From Allobrachymonas chironomi DSM 19884 (lineage in GTDB: Bacteria; Pseudomonadota; Gammaproteobacteria; Burkholderiales; Burkholderiaceae_C), in the NCBI RefSeq assembly GCF_000374625.1, contig NZ_KB894766.1, forward strand, positions 310,001 through 374,000: 64,000 nt of DNA. Direction: 5' to 3'. Positions within the stretch are counted from its first letter, which is position 1. Every line of letters starts with the position of its first letter. This document shows, piece by piece, positions 16,048 through 25,209 of the stretch. A model generated the notes under the pieces. The model saw only the letters and a list, made by a program, of their open reading frames with translations, was not told where the DNA came from and searched no databases. A program made the translations under genes and the position numbers.

Positions 16048-16929
16048 ATGCTTTCCGGAGTCCTGTTGTCGATCACCGCTTCGGTGTTGTTTGGCGCGCT
16101 GTATTACTACGCGCTGCTGCTGCATCCGCTGGATGCGATGCAAATCCTGGCCTGGCGCATGGTGCTGGGCCTGCCCGTCATCACGCTGCTGGTGTACCTG
16201 CTGCGCGCCGGCCCGGCCGTGGCGGCGCTGTGGCAGCGCATGCGTCGGCAGCCCGGCGTGCTGGTCGGCATGCTGCTGTCGGCCTCGCTGCTGGGCCTGC
16301 AAATGGGTCTGTTCATGTGGGCGCCGCTGCACGGCCAGGCGATGAACGTGTCGCTGGGCTATTTCCTGCTGCCGCTGTCGCTGGTGCTGACCGGAAGGCT
16401 GGCCTATCGCGAGGTGACGAGTCCGCTGCAGCAGCTGGCGGTGCTGCTGGCCGCGATCGGGGTGGCGCATGCGCTGTGGCGCAGCGGCGGCCTGCACTGG
16501 AGCACGCTGCTGGTACAGCTGTACGTGCCCTATTTCATGCTGCACCGCCGCCTGCGCGTCAGCGGCCTGCCCGCCATCTGGACCGAAACCCTGCTGCTGC
16601 TGCCGCTGGCAATCTGGTGGCTGGCCGATGGCCAGATCCTGCAGCAACTGGCAACACGGCCGCTGCTGTGGCTGCTGCTGCCCCTGCTGGGCATACTCAG
16701 TGGCGTGGCGCTGGGCAGCTACCTGATGGCCAGCCAGCGCCTGCCGCTGGGCCTGTTCGGGCTGCTCGGCTATCTGGAACCGGCGCTGCTGTTCGTGGTC
16801 TCGCTGCTGGTGGGTGAACGCATGCTGGCCAGCGACCTGTGGACCTACGGCCCGATCTGGCTGGCGTTGCTGGTGCTGGGACTGGAAGGCCTGCGCCGCT
16901 GGCGCGCTCAGCCAGCCGCCGCCGGGTAA
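16048..16929 (+). CDS. RarD-like EamA-family transporter
   Basis: A 293-residue membrane protein with about ten hydrophobic segments, matching the length and repeats of RarD/EamA drug-metabolite transporters. Family features include SVLFGALYYYALLLHPLDA, LAWRMVLGLPV, FMWAPLHGQAMNVSLGYF and LGLFGLLGYLEPALLF. The substrate is not known. There is no clear ribosome site before the ATG. Its 3' end overlaps the 3' end of the convergent PLP-homeostasis gene by 22 bases. Confidence 0.88.
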   Translation: MLSGVLLSITASVLFGALYYYALLLHPLDAMQILAWRMVLGLPVITLLVYLLRAGPAVAALWQRMRRQPGVLVGMLLSASLLGLQMGLFMWAPLHGQAMNVSLGYFLLPLSLVLTGRLAYREVTSPLQQLAVLLAAIGVAHALWRSGGLHWSTLLVQLYVPYFMLHRRLRVSGLPAIWTETLLLLPLAIWWLADGQILQQLATRPLLWLLLPLLGILSGVALGSYLMASQRLPLGLFGLLGYLEPALLFVVSLLVGERMLASDLWTYGPIWLALLVLGLEGLRRWRAQPAAAG

Positions 16930-17630
16930 GCGCGGCCACCAAAGATGGCGGTACCGATGCGCACCAGCGTGCTGCCCGCCGCCACGGCCTGTTCCAGATC
17001 GGCGCTCATGCCCATGGACAGCGTGTCCCAGCGCGGCAGCGCCAGTTGCGCGCCCAGCTGTTCGAACAGCTCCCGCGTGCGCAGGTGCACCGCCAGCGTC
17101 TGCGCGGCATCGGCATAGGGCTCGGGAATGCTCATCAGACCACGCAGTTCCAGCCCGGGCAGCTCGCGCACCGCCAGGGCCAGCTCCAGCACCTGTTCCG
17201 GCAGCAGCCCGCTCTTGTTGGCACCACCATCCATGTTGACCTGCAGGCAGAGTTGCAGCGGGGCCTTGTCGGCATCGCGCTGACGGCTCAGGCGCTGGGC
17301 AATATCGAGCCGGTCCAGGCTGTGCAGCCAGTCGAAATGCGCGGCCACCTGCCCGCTCTTGCGACTCTGCAGCGGGCCGATGCAATGCCATTCCAGCGGC
17401 TGGCCTGCCAGTTCGCCCATCTTGGCCACCGCCTCCTGCACATAGTTTTCGCCAAAGGCCAGCTGGCCGGCCGCAGCAGCCGCGGCCACGGCAGCCGCCG
17501 GGAAGGTCTTGGACACCGCCAGCAGGCGCACACTGCCGGGCGCACGCCCGGCCTGCGCCTCGGCTGCGGCGATGCGCACGCGCACCTGCTGCAGGCGCGT
17601 GGCGATGGAATCGGAATCGGGGGTACTCAT
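16908..17630 (-). CDS. yggS: PLP homeostasis protein (YggS/PLPBP family)
   Basis: A 240-residue single-domain PLP-binding protein with an alanine-racemase-like barrel and no known catalysis; it buffers pyridoxal phosphate. The PLP lysine is in LLAVSKTFPA. Other conserved parts are FGENYVQEA, WHCIGPLQSRKS, LCLQVNMDGGANKSG and LSMGMSADLEQAVAAGSTLVRIGTAIFG. The ATG at 17630 gives the normal length; the frame extends further upstream without similarity. In many proteobacteria this gene sits divergently beside pilT. Here a mscS gene lies between them. Confidence 0.96.
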   Translation of the reverse strand: MSTPDSDSIATRLQQVRVRIAAAEAQAGRAPGSVRLLAVSKTFPAAAVAAAAAAGQLAFGENYVQEAVAKMGELAGQPLEWHCIGPLQSRKSGQVAAHFDWLHSLDRLDIAQRLSRQRDADKAPLQLCLQVNMDGGANKSGLLPEQVLELALAVRELPGLELRGLMSIPEPYADAAQTLAVHLRTRELFEQLGAQLALPRWDTLSMGMSADLEQAVAAGSTLVRIGTAIFGGRAYPAAAG

Positions 17631-17804
17631 GGAGCGTGATCGTAGCAGGCGCAGCGGCGTGTTGCCAGTTTGCTGCAGCGCACCAGCAAGACTGACAAAC
17701 TGCGACAAAACGGGTATTTGTCACGCCTGTGGCGCTCCGCTTCGCCACCCTGTCATCTGCCATGTCTACGATAGCGCCATACACATTTCAAGGAGGAATC
17801 CCGC

Positions 17805-18629
17805 ATGAATACGGAAGCCATCTGGACTTTCATCACCACACAGGGCATCGATTTCCTGTTCAAGCTGCTGGCCGCGCTGGCGATCTGGATCATTGGCCGC
17901 TGGGTCATCAACAAGGTTGTCGGCTTCATCAGCCGCAGCATGCAGCGCGCCGGCAAGATCGACGCCACGCTGGGCCGGTATCTTGAATCCATCATCGGCG
18001 CACTGCTGACGCTGCTGCTGATCCTGGCCATCCTGGACGTGTTCGGCGTACAGACGACCTCGTTTGCCGCCCTGCTGGCCGGTGCCGGCCTGGCGATCGG
18101 TGCGGCCTGGAGCGGCATGCTGGGCAACTTTGCCGCCGGCCTGTTCATGCAGGTGCTGCGCCCGTACAAGGTCGGTGACTTCATCGCCGCCGGCGGTGTC
18201 ACCGGCACCGTGAAGGAGCTGGGCCTGTTTACCACCACCATCGTCACCATGGACAACGTGACCACCGTGGTGGGCAACGGCAAGGCCTTTGGCGACAACA
18301 TCCAGAACTTCAGCGCGCTGCCGGTGCGCCGCGTGGACTGCGTGGCCAAGGTTGCCAACAGTGTGAATCCGCTGGATGCCATCGCCCGCCTGAAGCCGGT
18401 GATTGCCGCCATCCCCAACGTGGCTGCCGAGCCGGCTCCGGACATCGAGATCCTGGAGTTCACGCCCGAAGGTCCGAAGCTGTGCGTGCGCCCCTACACC
18501 CACACCGACCACTACTGGCAAGTCTATTTCGATACGCACAAGGCGATTGTCGAAACCTTTGGCGCAGCCGGCTACCCGGTACCGGAAACCCCGGTCGCCA
18601 TGTCCCAACGCGCCGCGCTGCCGAACTGA
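17805..18629 (+). CDS. mscS: MscS-family mechanosensitive channel
   Basis: A 274-residue inner-membrane channel that opens on osmotic downshock. Three hydrophobic segments lie in residues about 10-110. The pore-lining helix reads AGLAIGAAWSGMLGNFAAGLF, close to the E. coli MscS Gly/Ala-packed helix but with WSG where E. coli has LQG. It is followed by RPYKVGDFI. The rest is the cytoplasmic vestibule. A strong AAGGAGG site precedes the ATG. It sits between yggS and the pilT-like gene and has its own terminator. Confidence 0.93.
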   Translation: MNTEAIWTFITTQGIDFLFKLLAALAIWIIGRWVINKVVGFISRSMQRAGKIDATLGRYLESIIGALLTLLLILAILDVFGVQTTSFAALLAGAGLAIGAAWSGMLGNFAAGLFMQVLRPYKVGDFIAAGGVTGTVKELGLFTTTIVTMDNVTTVVGNGKAFGDNIQNFSALPVRRVDCVAKVANSVNPLDAIARLKPVIAAIPNVAAEPAPDIEILEFTPEGPKLCVRPYTHTDHYWQVYFDTHKAIVETFGAAGYPVPETPVAMSQRAALPN

Positions 18630-18673
18630 TCTGCCGCGATTTGCGCATGCCGGCCCGATGACGGCCGGCCTTG

Positions 18674-18704
18674 CCCCGTGTAGCCTGACTGCACGGGGTT
18701 TTTT
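18674..18704 (+). terminator. Intrinsic terminator after mscS
   Basis: CCCCGTG pairs with CACGGGG around an 11-base loop and is followed by six T residues, 45 bases after the mscS stop codon. Confidence 0.9.
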
Positions 18705-18730
18705 GCATTCAGTCGCAGAAAGTTTATCAC

Positions 18731-18736
18731 TATAAT
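18731..18736 (+). promoter_or_regulatory. Consensus -10 element before the pilT-like gene
   Basis: A perfect TATAAT sits 20 bases before the ATG run at 18756 in an AT-rich patch. No convincing -35 at 16-18 base spacing is seen; the nearest (TTGCAT at 18703) is 22 bases away. Confidence 0.35.
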
Positions 18737-18755
18737 TAATTCTTTTGATTTAATT

Positions 18756-19799
18756 ATGATGATGCACTCCCTGCTGCAAACCCTGCTCGACCAGCAGGCC
18801 TCCGATCTGCACCTGTCGGTCGGCGAACCGCCGCTGCTGCGCATCGATGGCCGGCTGCAGCGGCTGGCCTTGCCGGTACTGGATCAGGCCGGTCTGCAGC
18901 AGCTGGTCCAGCCGCTGCTCGATACCTCGCGCGCACAAGCCTGGCTGCAGGGCGGCGAATGCGATGCCGGCATCGGTCTGGAAGGCCTGGGCCGATTCCG
19001 CCTGCACGCCTTCTGGCAGCTGCGCGGGGCCGCCGCCGCCATCCGCCGGCTGCCGCAACAGCCCCCCACGCTGGCCGGATTGGGGCTGCCGCCGCAGCTG
19101 GGCGACTGGGTGCTGCGCCCGCACGGTCTGCTCCTGGTCTGCGGTGCCACCGGGGCCGGCAAATCCACCACCCTGGCGGCGCTGGTCCAGCATCTGGCCA
19201 GCCAGCGCCCCTGCCACATCCTCACGCTGGAAGATCCGATCGAATTCGTGCACCCGCCCGGCCAGGCGCTGATCCAGCAACGCGAAATCGGTCGCCACTG
19301 CAGCGGCTTTGCCAGCGCCCTGCGCGCCGCACTGCGCGAGGACCCGGACTGCCTGCTGATCGGCGAGCTGCGCGATGCCGACACCATCCGGCTGGCCCTC
19401 ACGGCCGCCGAAACCGGCCACCTGGTACTGGCCTCGCTGCATGCCGGCACACCGGAACGCGCCGTGGACCGGCTGATCGATGCCTTCCCGGCTGGCGACA
19501 AGGAGCTGGTGCGTGGCATGCTGGCCGATACCCTGCTGGCGATAACGGCCCAGGTACTGTGCCGCCCTGCCAGCGGCCAGGGCCGGATCGCCGCGCTGGA
19601 GCTGCTGCACGCCACCCCGGCCATCCGGCACCAGCTGCGCGAAGGTCGCAGCAGCCAGCTCTATTCGGCGATGCAGACCGGTGCCCGACATGGCATGCAA
19701 ACGCTGGACCAGCAGCTGCAGCAACTGCTGCTGCAACAGCGCATCACGCTGGCAGAAGCCCGCTGCCATGCGCGATTTCCGGAGCAGCTGTGCGGCTGA
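18756..19799 (+). CDS. pilT: PilT-like type IV pilus retraction ATPase
   Basis: A 347-residue secretion-type ATPase. It has QASDLHLSVG near the N-terminus as in PilT/PilU, a Walker A GATGAGKST at about 130-138, an ITLEDPIEFVH-like segment (LTLEDPIEFVH), the aspartate box region REDPDCLLIGELRD and the histidine box HLVLASLHAGTPERAVDRLID. PilT hexamers power pilus retraction at the inner membrane. Divergence is noticeable: the usual ILVGEMRD is LLIGELRD, and the C-terminus is less conserved. It could be a PilT paralogue rather than the main motor. Three consecutive ATGs begin the frame and no ribosome site is seen. Confidence 0.85.
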   Translation: MMMHSLLQTLLDQQASDLHLSVGEPPLLRIDGRLQRLALPVLDQAGLQQLVQPLLDTSRAQAWLQGGECDAGIGLEGLGRFRLHAFWQLRGAAAAIRRLPQQPPTLAGLGLPPQLGDWVLRPHGLLLVCGATGAGKSTTLAALVQHLASQRPCHILTLEDPIEFVHPPGQALIQQREIGRHCSGFASALRAALREDPDCLLIGELRDADTIRLALTAAETGHLVLASLHAGTPERAVDRLIDAFPAGDKELVRGMLADTLLAITAQVLCRPASGQGRIAALELLHATPAIRHQLREGRSSQLYSAMQTGARHGMQTLDQQLQQLLLQQRITLAEARCHARFPEQLCG

Positions 19800-19861
19800 A
19801 ACCCGGTGCTGGTTTACCATCGGACGATTCCCGTCTCCATCCGATTCAGCAAGGAAGCCCC

Positions 19862-20764
19862 ATGTCCAGCATCCAGCCCAAGAGCTATTCTCCCTGCCGC
19901 CCGCACCGCGTCGCCTTTCTCGGCCTGGGCGTGATGGGCTTTCCCATGGCCGGCCACCTGCAGCGTGCCGGCCACCAGGTCACCGTCTACAACCGCACAC
20001 CGGCCAAGGCCTCGCAGTGGGTACTGGAGTTTGGCGGCCAGCTGGCTGCTACCCCGTGCGAAGCGGCACAGGGCGCCGACATCGTGTTCTGCTGCGTCGG
20101 CAATGACGATGACCTGCGCAGCGTGGTGCTGGGCGACGACGGTGCCCTGGCCGGCATGCCGGCCGGTGCGGTCCTGGTCGATCACACCACCGCCTCGGCC
20201 CAGGTGGCGCGCGAGCTCGATGCCGCCGCCCGGGCAGCCGGCCTGCATTTTGTCGATGCCCCGGTATCCGGTGGTCAGGCCGGCGCACAGAACGGCCTGC
20301 TGACCGTGATGTGCGGAGCCGCCGAAGCCGATTACGCCCGCGTCGCCCCGGTGATGGACGCCTTTGCCCGCGCCTGCTCGCGCATGGGCGAAGTCGGCGC
20401 CGGCCAGCTGACCAAAATGGTGAACCAGATCTGCATCGCCGGCCTGGTGCAGGGCCTGGCCGAAGCGGTGGCCTTTGGCCAGAATGCCGGCCTCGACATG
20501 CCGCAGGTGCTGGACGCCATCGGCAAGGGCGCGGCACAAAGCTGGCAGCTCGACAACCGCGGCAAGACCATGGCCGAAGGCCGCTTCGATTTCGGCTTTG
20601 CCGTGGACTGGATGCGCAAGGATCTGGGCCTGGTGCTGGACGAGGCGCGCCGCAATGGTTCGCTGCTGCCGGTCACGGCGCTGGTGGACCAGTTCTATGG
20701 CGATGTGCAAAAGGCCGGCGGCAACCGCTGGGACACCTCCAGCCTGATCACCCGCCTGAAATAA
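19862..20764 (+). CDS. 3-hydroxyisobutyrate dehydrogenase-family NAD(P)-dependent oxidoreductase
   Basis: A 300-residue beta-hydroxyacid dehydrogenase. The Rossmann motif GLGVMGFPMAGHL is at about residues 20-32, followed by VYNRTP, the substrate segment DAPVSGGQAGA, and the catalytic lysine in LTKMVNQ. Likely reactions include oxidation of 3-hydroxyisobutyrate or reduction of tartronate semialdehyde; the sequence does not settle which. An AAGGAAG site precedes the ATG. The frame runs open upstream through the pilT gene in another phase, which is a shadow. The yggS-pilT-dehydrogenase order is familiar from Burkholderiales. Confidence 0.9.
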   Translation: MSSIQPKSYSPCRPHRVAFLGLGVMGFPMAGHLQRAGHQVTVYNRTPAKASQWVLEFGGQLAATPCEAAQGADIVFCCVGNDDDLRSVVLGDDGALAGMPAGAVLVDHTTASAQVARELDAAARAAGLHFVDAPVSGGQAGAQNGLLTVMCGAAEADYARVAPVMDAFARACSRMGEVGAGQLTKMVNQICIAGLVQGLAEAVAFGQNAGLDMPQVLDAIGKGAAQSWQLDNRGKTMAEGRFDFGFAVDWMRKDLGLVLDEARRNGSLLPVTALVDQFYGDVQKAGGNRWDTSSLITRLK

Positions 20765-20776
20765 GCTGCCACCCCC

Positions 20777-21154
20777 ATGTTCCGGCACACGGTTCGCCTG
20801 CTGCTCTGGCTGCTGGGTGCCATTTCGCTGGCGCTGGGCCTGATCGGCCTGTTCCTGCCGGTGCTTCCGACCACGCCCTTCGTGCTGCTGGCCGCCTTCT
20901 GCTGGGCACGCGCCTCGCCCCGGCTGCACCACTGGCTGCGCACGCATCCGCGCTTTGGCGCCCAGGTGCGCGCCTGGGACGAACACGGCGCGATTCCGCG
21001 ACGCGGCAAGTGGCTGTCGCTCGTCATGATGGCGCTGTCCTGCCTGCTCGTGCTGTCGCGGCTCTGGGCTACCCCGCATCTCTGGCTGGCCCTGCTGATG
21101 GCCCTGATCTGCCTGCTGGTCGGCATCTGGATCTGGCGCCGGCCCGATGCCTGA
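20777..21154 (+). CDS. YbaN/DUF454 family inner-membrane protein
   Basis: A 125-residue protein with three or four hydrophobic segments, matching DUF454: GLFLPVLPTTPFVLLAAFCWARASPR near the first pair of helices, then HWLRTHPRFG and a terminal pair of helices. E. coli YbaN is the best-known member and its function is not established. It starts 12 bases after the dehydrogenase stop, so the two are probably co-transcribed. Confidence 0.88.
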   Translation: MFRHTVRLLLWLLGAISLALGLIGLFLPVLPTTPFVLLAAFCWARASPRLHHWLRTHPRFGAQVRAWDEHGAIPRRGKWLSLVMMALSCLLVLSRLWATPHLWLALLMALICLLVGIWIWRRPDA

Positions 21155-21231
21155 GTCGCACCGGGCAACGGCGGCATGACCGATAATGGCCCTATTGCCG
21201 CCACGCGCGGCCTTTCCTGTTGCAGTCTTCC

Positions 21232-22575
21232 ATGAGCACCACTTCCATCACCCGCTTCCTCACCGGCATCACCACCACCGGCACGCCGCACCTCGGCAAT
21301 TACGTGGGTGCCATCCGCCCCGCCGTGCAATCCAGCCTGCGTGATGATGTCAGAAGCTACTACTTTCTGGCCGATTACCACGCGCTGATCAAGTGCGATG
21401 ACCCGGTGCGCATCCAGCGCTCCACGCTGGAAATCGCCGCCACCTGGCTCGCCGCCGGCCTGGACCCAGAGCGCGTCACCTTCTACCGCCAGAGCGACAT
21501 CCCCGAAATTCCCGAACTCACCTGGCTGCTGACCTGCGTCACCGGCAAGGGTCTGCTGAACCGCGCCCACGCCTACAAGGCCTCGGTCGACAAGAACACC
21601 GAAGCCGGCCAGGAGCCGGACGACGGCGTGACCGCCGGCCTGTTCATGTACCCGGTGCTGATGGCCGCCGACATCCTGATGTTCCAGGCACACAAGGTGC
21701 CGGTCGGCCGCGACCAGATCCAGCACATCGAGATGGCGCGCGACATCGCCAGCAGCTTCAACCACCTCTACGGCAAGGACCTGCTGGTGCTGCCCGAAGC
21801 GGTGGTGGACGAACAGGTGGCCCTGTTGCCCGGTCTGGATGGCCGCAAGATGAGCAAGAGCTACGACAACACCATCCCGCTGTTCGTGCCGCAGGCCGAG
21901 CTGAAGAAGCGCATCCTGTCCATCGTGACCGATTCGCGTGCGCCCGGCGAACCCAAGGACACCGAAGGTTCGGCCCTGTTCCAGATCTACCAGGCCTTTG
22001 CCACGCCGGAAGAAACCGCCACTTTTGCCCGGGCCTTTGCCGACGGCATCGCCTGGGGCGAGGCCAAGCAGATGCTGTTCGAGCGCATCGACCGCGAAAT
22101 CGCCCCGATGCGCGCGCGCTACCAGGAACTGATGGCGAATCCGGCCGAGGTGGAACGCATCCTGCTGGCCGGCGCCCGGAAGGCGCGTACCGAAACCACT
22201 CCTTACACGCGCGAGCTGCGTGCGGCAGTGGGCCTGCGCAGCTTGGCATCCATACATGACGCAGTCGCCGAAGGAAAGGCCAAGAGCACCGGCAGCGCCG
22301 ATGCCACTGTAATTCCTCCTCCGCCGGTGTTCAAGCAGTACCGCGAGAAGGACGGCCAGTTCTACTTCAAGCTCAGCGCCGCCAACGGCGACGTGCTGCT
22401 GCAGAGCAAGGGCTACGCCAATCCGCGGGATGCCGCCGGCACCATTGCCGCCCTGAAGCAGCAGGGTGCGGCCGCGCTGGCGGGCGTCATGGCGCAGCTG
22501 GAAGCACTCGACAGCGCGCAGCAGCAGGTGGCCGAAGCGGCCCTGCAGCAGCTGCTGGAAGCTGCGCAGGACTGA
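21232..22575 (+). CDS. trpS: Tryptophan-tRNA ligase with a C-terminal extension
   Basis: A 447-residue class I aminoacyl-tRNA synthetase charging tRNA-Trp. The HIGH-type motif is [13 protein letters not shown] and the second signature is KMSKSYDN. The core ends near residue 340. About 100 further residues follow, with a linker (IPPPPVF) and a segment ([20 protein letters not shown]) that resembles the DUF1508/YegP repeat, then a Gln/Ala-rich helix. E. coli TrpS is only 334 residues. The extension is in frame with no break. The ATG at 21232 is preferred to the upstream one at 21220. Confidence 0.95.
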   Translation: MSTTSITRFLTGITTTGTPHLGNYVGAIRPAVQSSLRDDVRSYYFLADYHALIKCDDPVRIQRSTLEIAATWLAAGLDPERVTFYRQSDIPEIPELTWLLTCVTGKGLLNRAHAYKASVDKNTEAGQEPDDGVTAGLFMYPVLMAADILMFQAHKVPVGRDQIQHIEMARDIASSFNHLYGKDLLVLPEAVVDEQVALLPGLDGRKMSKSYDNTIPLFVPQAELKKRILSIVTDSRAPGEPKDTEGSALFQIYQAFATPEETATFARAFADGIAWGEAKQMLFERIDREIAPMRARYQELMANPAEVERILLAGARKARTETTPYTRELRAAVGLRSLASIHDAVAEGKAKSTGSADATVIPPPPVFKQYREKDGQFYFKLSAANGDVLLQSKGYANPRDAAGTIAALKQQGAAALAGVMAQLEALDSAQQQVAEAALQQLLEAAQD

Positions 22576-22703
22576 GCTGCGCACGGCATCCCGTCCTACG
22601 CCGGACCGGGATGCCGCCTGATGTCCCGGCCATGCGCCTCCCGGCACACTGGAATCAACTGCTGCGGACCTGCTGCAGTGTCCAGACACCAAGGAGGATC
22701 ATC

Positions 22704-22889
22704 ATGTTGAAGTGGGCCATTATTTTTGCCGTGATTGCACTGATTGCCGGTGCACTGGGTTTTGGCGGCATTGCCGGAGCTTCTGCCGGTATCGCCAAGG
22801 TACTGTTCATCGTGTTCCTGGTGATCGCCGCCGTGATGGTGCTGGCCGCCGTGCTCGGTGGCAAGGCCGTGAGCCGGGCGATCAAGTAA
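22704..22889 (+). CDS. DUF1328 small membrane protein
   Basis: A 61-residue protein with two transmembrane helices, matching the DUF1328/YtjA family: [20 protein letters not shown], then a glycine-rich turn ([12 protein letters not shown]) and a second helix. A strong AAGGAGG site precedes the ATG at 22704. Function is unknown; relatives are often stress-induced. A bidirectional terminator follows. Confidence 0.9.
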   Translation: MLKWAIIFAVIALIAGALGFGGIAGASAGIAKVLFIVFLVIAAVMVLAAVLGGKAVSRAIK

Positions 22890-22923
22890 CAGGCACCTCG
22901 GTGCCGACACCGGCGCACATGCA

Positions 22924-22957
22924 AAAAGGCCCTGCAGGCTGACCTGCAGGGCCTTTT
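22924..22957. terminator. Bidirectional terminator
   Basis: AAAAGGCCCTGCAGG pairs perfectly with CCTGCAGGGCCTTTT around a four-base loop, giving a T tract on both strands. It lies between the convergent DUF1328 and symporter genes. Confidence 0.92.
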
Positions 22958-22978
22958 CCATTCGGGCAGCCGTTGTGC

Positions 22979-24331
22979 TTACGGCAACTCGCCCTTGCGC
23001 CGCTTCTCGAAGAAGTCGTGCGTCTCTTTCACCACCACGCCGGACAGCAGCACCAGCGCAATCAGGTTGGGCAGCGCCATCAGGCCGTTGAACACGTCGG
23101 AGGCCGACCAGACCAGATCCAGGCTGAGCACGGTGCCGGCCATCACCGAGGCCACGTAGACCATGCGGTAGGGCAGCACGCCGCCATCGCCCACCAGGTA
23201 GGTGGCGCATTTTTCACCGTAGTAGCACCAGCCCAGGATGGTGGAATAGGCAAAGAACACCAGACCAAAGGTCACGATCCAGCCCCCCACACCCGGCAGC
23301 ATCTGGTTGAAGGTGGTGGTAGTCAGGGCCGCGCCGGTCTGGCCGCCGGTGTACATGCCACCCATCACCAGCACGATGCCGGTAATGCTGCAGACGATGA
23401 TGGTGTCGAGGAAGGTACCGGTCATGGACACCAGCGCCTGGCGCACCGGATGGTCGGTCTTGGCTGCCGCCGCCGCGATCGGCGCCGAGCCCATGCCGGC
23501 CTCGTTGGAGAACACGCCGCGTGCCACGCCGTAACGGATCACCGTGCCCAGCGCACCGCCGGCCACCGCCTCGCCGGTAAAGGCATCGGTCAGGATCAGC
23601 TGCAGCGCCGGGAACAGCAGGTCCAGATGCAGCGCAATCACCACCAGACCGCCCAGCACATAGCCCACCGCCATGATCGGCACGATGGCGGAAGACACCT
23701 TGGAGATGCTGCGGATGCCGCCCAGGATCACCAGACCGGTGAACACCGTCAGCACCACGCCGGTGATCCAGGTGTCGATGGCGAAGCTGGTATGGATCGC
23801 CTGCGCCACCGAGTTGGACTGCACCGAGCTGCCAATGCCGAACGAGGCCAGCACGCCAAAGATGGCAAACAGCACCGCCAGCCACTTCTTGCCCAGGCCG
23901 CGCTCGATGTAGTACATGGGGCCGCCGGACATCTCGCCCCTGGAGTTGGTCACGCGGTACTTGACCGCCAGCACGCCCTCGGCGTACTTGGTCGCCATGC
24001 CGAACAGCGCCGTCATCCACATCCAGAACACGGCGCCGGGACCGCCGGCCACCACAGCCGTGGCCACACCGGCGATATTGCCGGTACCGATGGTGGCCGA
24101 CAGCGCCGTCATCAGGGCGCCGAAGTGCGAAACGTCACCTTCGTGATCGCCGCCATCCGCGCGCTTGGCATGCGGTGTGAAGGCCTGCCTGAGCGCGAAG
24201 CCCAGCGTGGTGAACTGCAGCAGCTTCAGGCGGATCGTCAAGAACACCCCCGTACCCACCAGAAAGGTGAGCATGGGCACGCCCCAGACATATCCACCGG
24301 CTGCATCAAAAAAGCTCTTGATGGCTTCCAT
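22979..24331 (-). CDS. Alanine/glycine:cation symporter (AGCS family)
   Basis: A 450-residue inner-membrane transporter that takes up alanine or glycine with sodium. Family features include [16 protein letters not shown] (the region after the first helices), [37 protein letters not shown] and the signature [23 protein letters not shown]. About ten hydrophobic segments are visible. Length and domain order are normal. It stands alone between two terminator-bearing intergenic regions. Confidence 0.96.
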   Translation of the reverse strand: MEAIKSFFDAAGGYVWGVPMLTFLVGTGVFLTIRLKLLQFTTLGFALRQAFTPHAKRADGGDHEGDVSHFGALMTALSATIGTGNIAGVATAVVAGGPGAVFWMWMTALFGMATKYAEGVLAVKYRVTNSRGEMSGGPMYYIERGLGKKWLAVLFAIFGVLASFGIGSSVQSNSVAQAIHTSFAIDTWITGVVLTVFTGLVILGGIRSISKVSSAIVPIMAVGYVLGGLVVIALHLDLLFPALQLILTDAFTGEAVAGGALGTVIRYGVARGVFSNEAGMGSAPIAAAAAKTDHPVRQALVSMTGTFLDTIIVCSITGIVLVMGGMYTGGQTGAALTTTTFNQMLPGVGGWIVTFGLVFFAYSTILGWCYYGEKCATYLVGDGGVLPYRMVYVASVMAGTVLSLDLVWSASDVFNGLMALPNLIALVLLSGVVVKETHDFFEKRRKGELP

Positions 24332-24444
24332 TCCTGATCCTTCCCATTTGCAACAAAATGCTGCAAATAATAGCAGGACGACAGAAGCCAGCCGAGTCTG
24401 CTACGCGGCGAACGACCGTTTTTTTGTAACAGCCGCCGTGCGGC

Positions 24445-24858
24445 TCAGCGGCGACGGCCGCCCAGGCGGCGCGCATTGGCCACTGCCCGGCCATGCACCG
24501 GCTTCATGCCGCTGCTCATGATGTCAAGCATCGATTTCTGCCATTGCTCGGACAGCTGGGCGTTGCCGGCCCAGGGGTGCATCCAGTTGCCCGGACGGGC
24601 AAACGCACCCATCCAGGTGCTCATCATACGGAACTGGGACTGCATCGCCTGCAGGCCCATGGCCTGCCAGGATTCGGAGAATGCCGCCACCTTCTCCACG
24701 TACATGCGATTGAATTCCTGGAGATCGTCGGCACGCGGAGCGATTCCGGAGGTGGCCATGCGACCAACGCGATGGGCAATCACCTGCGGGGTAGCTGCGG
24801 AGAGTTGCGCGGTCTGGCGCGCCAGTTGGTTGACCTTGCGCTGCGTGGCTGGGGACAT
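24445..24858 (-). CDS. Phasin-like PHA granule-associated protein
   Basis: A 137-residue helical protein with the pattern of small phasin-type granule proteins: SPATQRKVNQLARQTAQLSAATPQVIAHRVGRM, then a Met/Gln-rich amphipathic region (MGLQAMQSQFRMMSTWMGAF) and a basic Arg/Gly tail. Betaproteobacteria often encode such a protein, annotated as PHA granule-associated. The start at 24858 gives the cleanest N-terminus; the frame stays open further upstream. A role coating PHA granules is inferred and fits the presence of phaM at 8.0-9.0 kb. Confidence 0.6.
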   Translation of the reverse strand: MSPATQRKVNQLARQTAQLSAATPQVIAHRVGRMATSGIAPRADDLQEFNRMYVEKVAAFSESWQAMGLQAMQSQFRMMSTWMGAFARPGNWMHPWAGNAQLSEQWQKSMLDIMSSGMKPVHGRAVANARRLGGRRR

Positions 24859-25209
24859 GATGCGTTCCGTTTCTGCTGGAGGGAATGGAAGGATTTTCCT
24901 TGACTCTCTGCAGGTCGATCTGTCGGCTGTCAAACACCCTTGTGGCAGGACAGCCATTCCATCTTGCGGCGACAGTCGGCCTGTCACATCATGCTGTCCG
25001 GTCCATTCACTCCGGATCGCCCTGATGCGACACGCAAAGAATAAGGGATTTCCCTAGACCCAGGGGAGATTGCATGCGTCAAAGTCACGAATCTGTGGAT
25101 TATTTGGGGGTGAATCCCCTGCAGAAGTTGTAATACAGTAACACCCATAGGCTGCTGCACGGCAGCATCCCGTTTTTTGCATTGACCGCATCGTCGGAAA
25201 GGAATCTTC
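24859..25209. other. Intergenic region between phasin-like gene and glcB
   Basis: This 351-base region separates two divergent genes and must hold both promoters. I found no convincing sigma-70 pair. Close to glcB lie two hairpins: GGGG/CCCC around TGAAT near 25110, and GCTGC(25151-25155)/GCAGC(25162-25166) followed after six bases by TTTTTT (25173-25178). No additional gene is supported. Confidence 0.5.

Noticed and set aside
18959-20764. A 601-codon frame joining pilT-region sequence to the dehydrogenase
   Set aside because: The first half is a wrong-frame reading of pilT, and the dehydrogenase family match begins only at the ATG at 19862.
20695-22692. A 665-codon minus-strand frame opposite trpS
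   Set aside because: Antisense shadow; no recognisable protein features.
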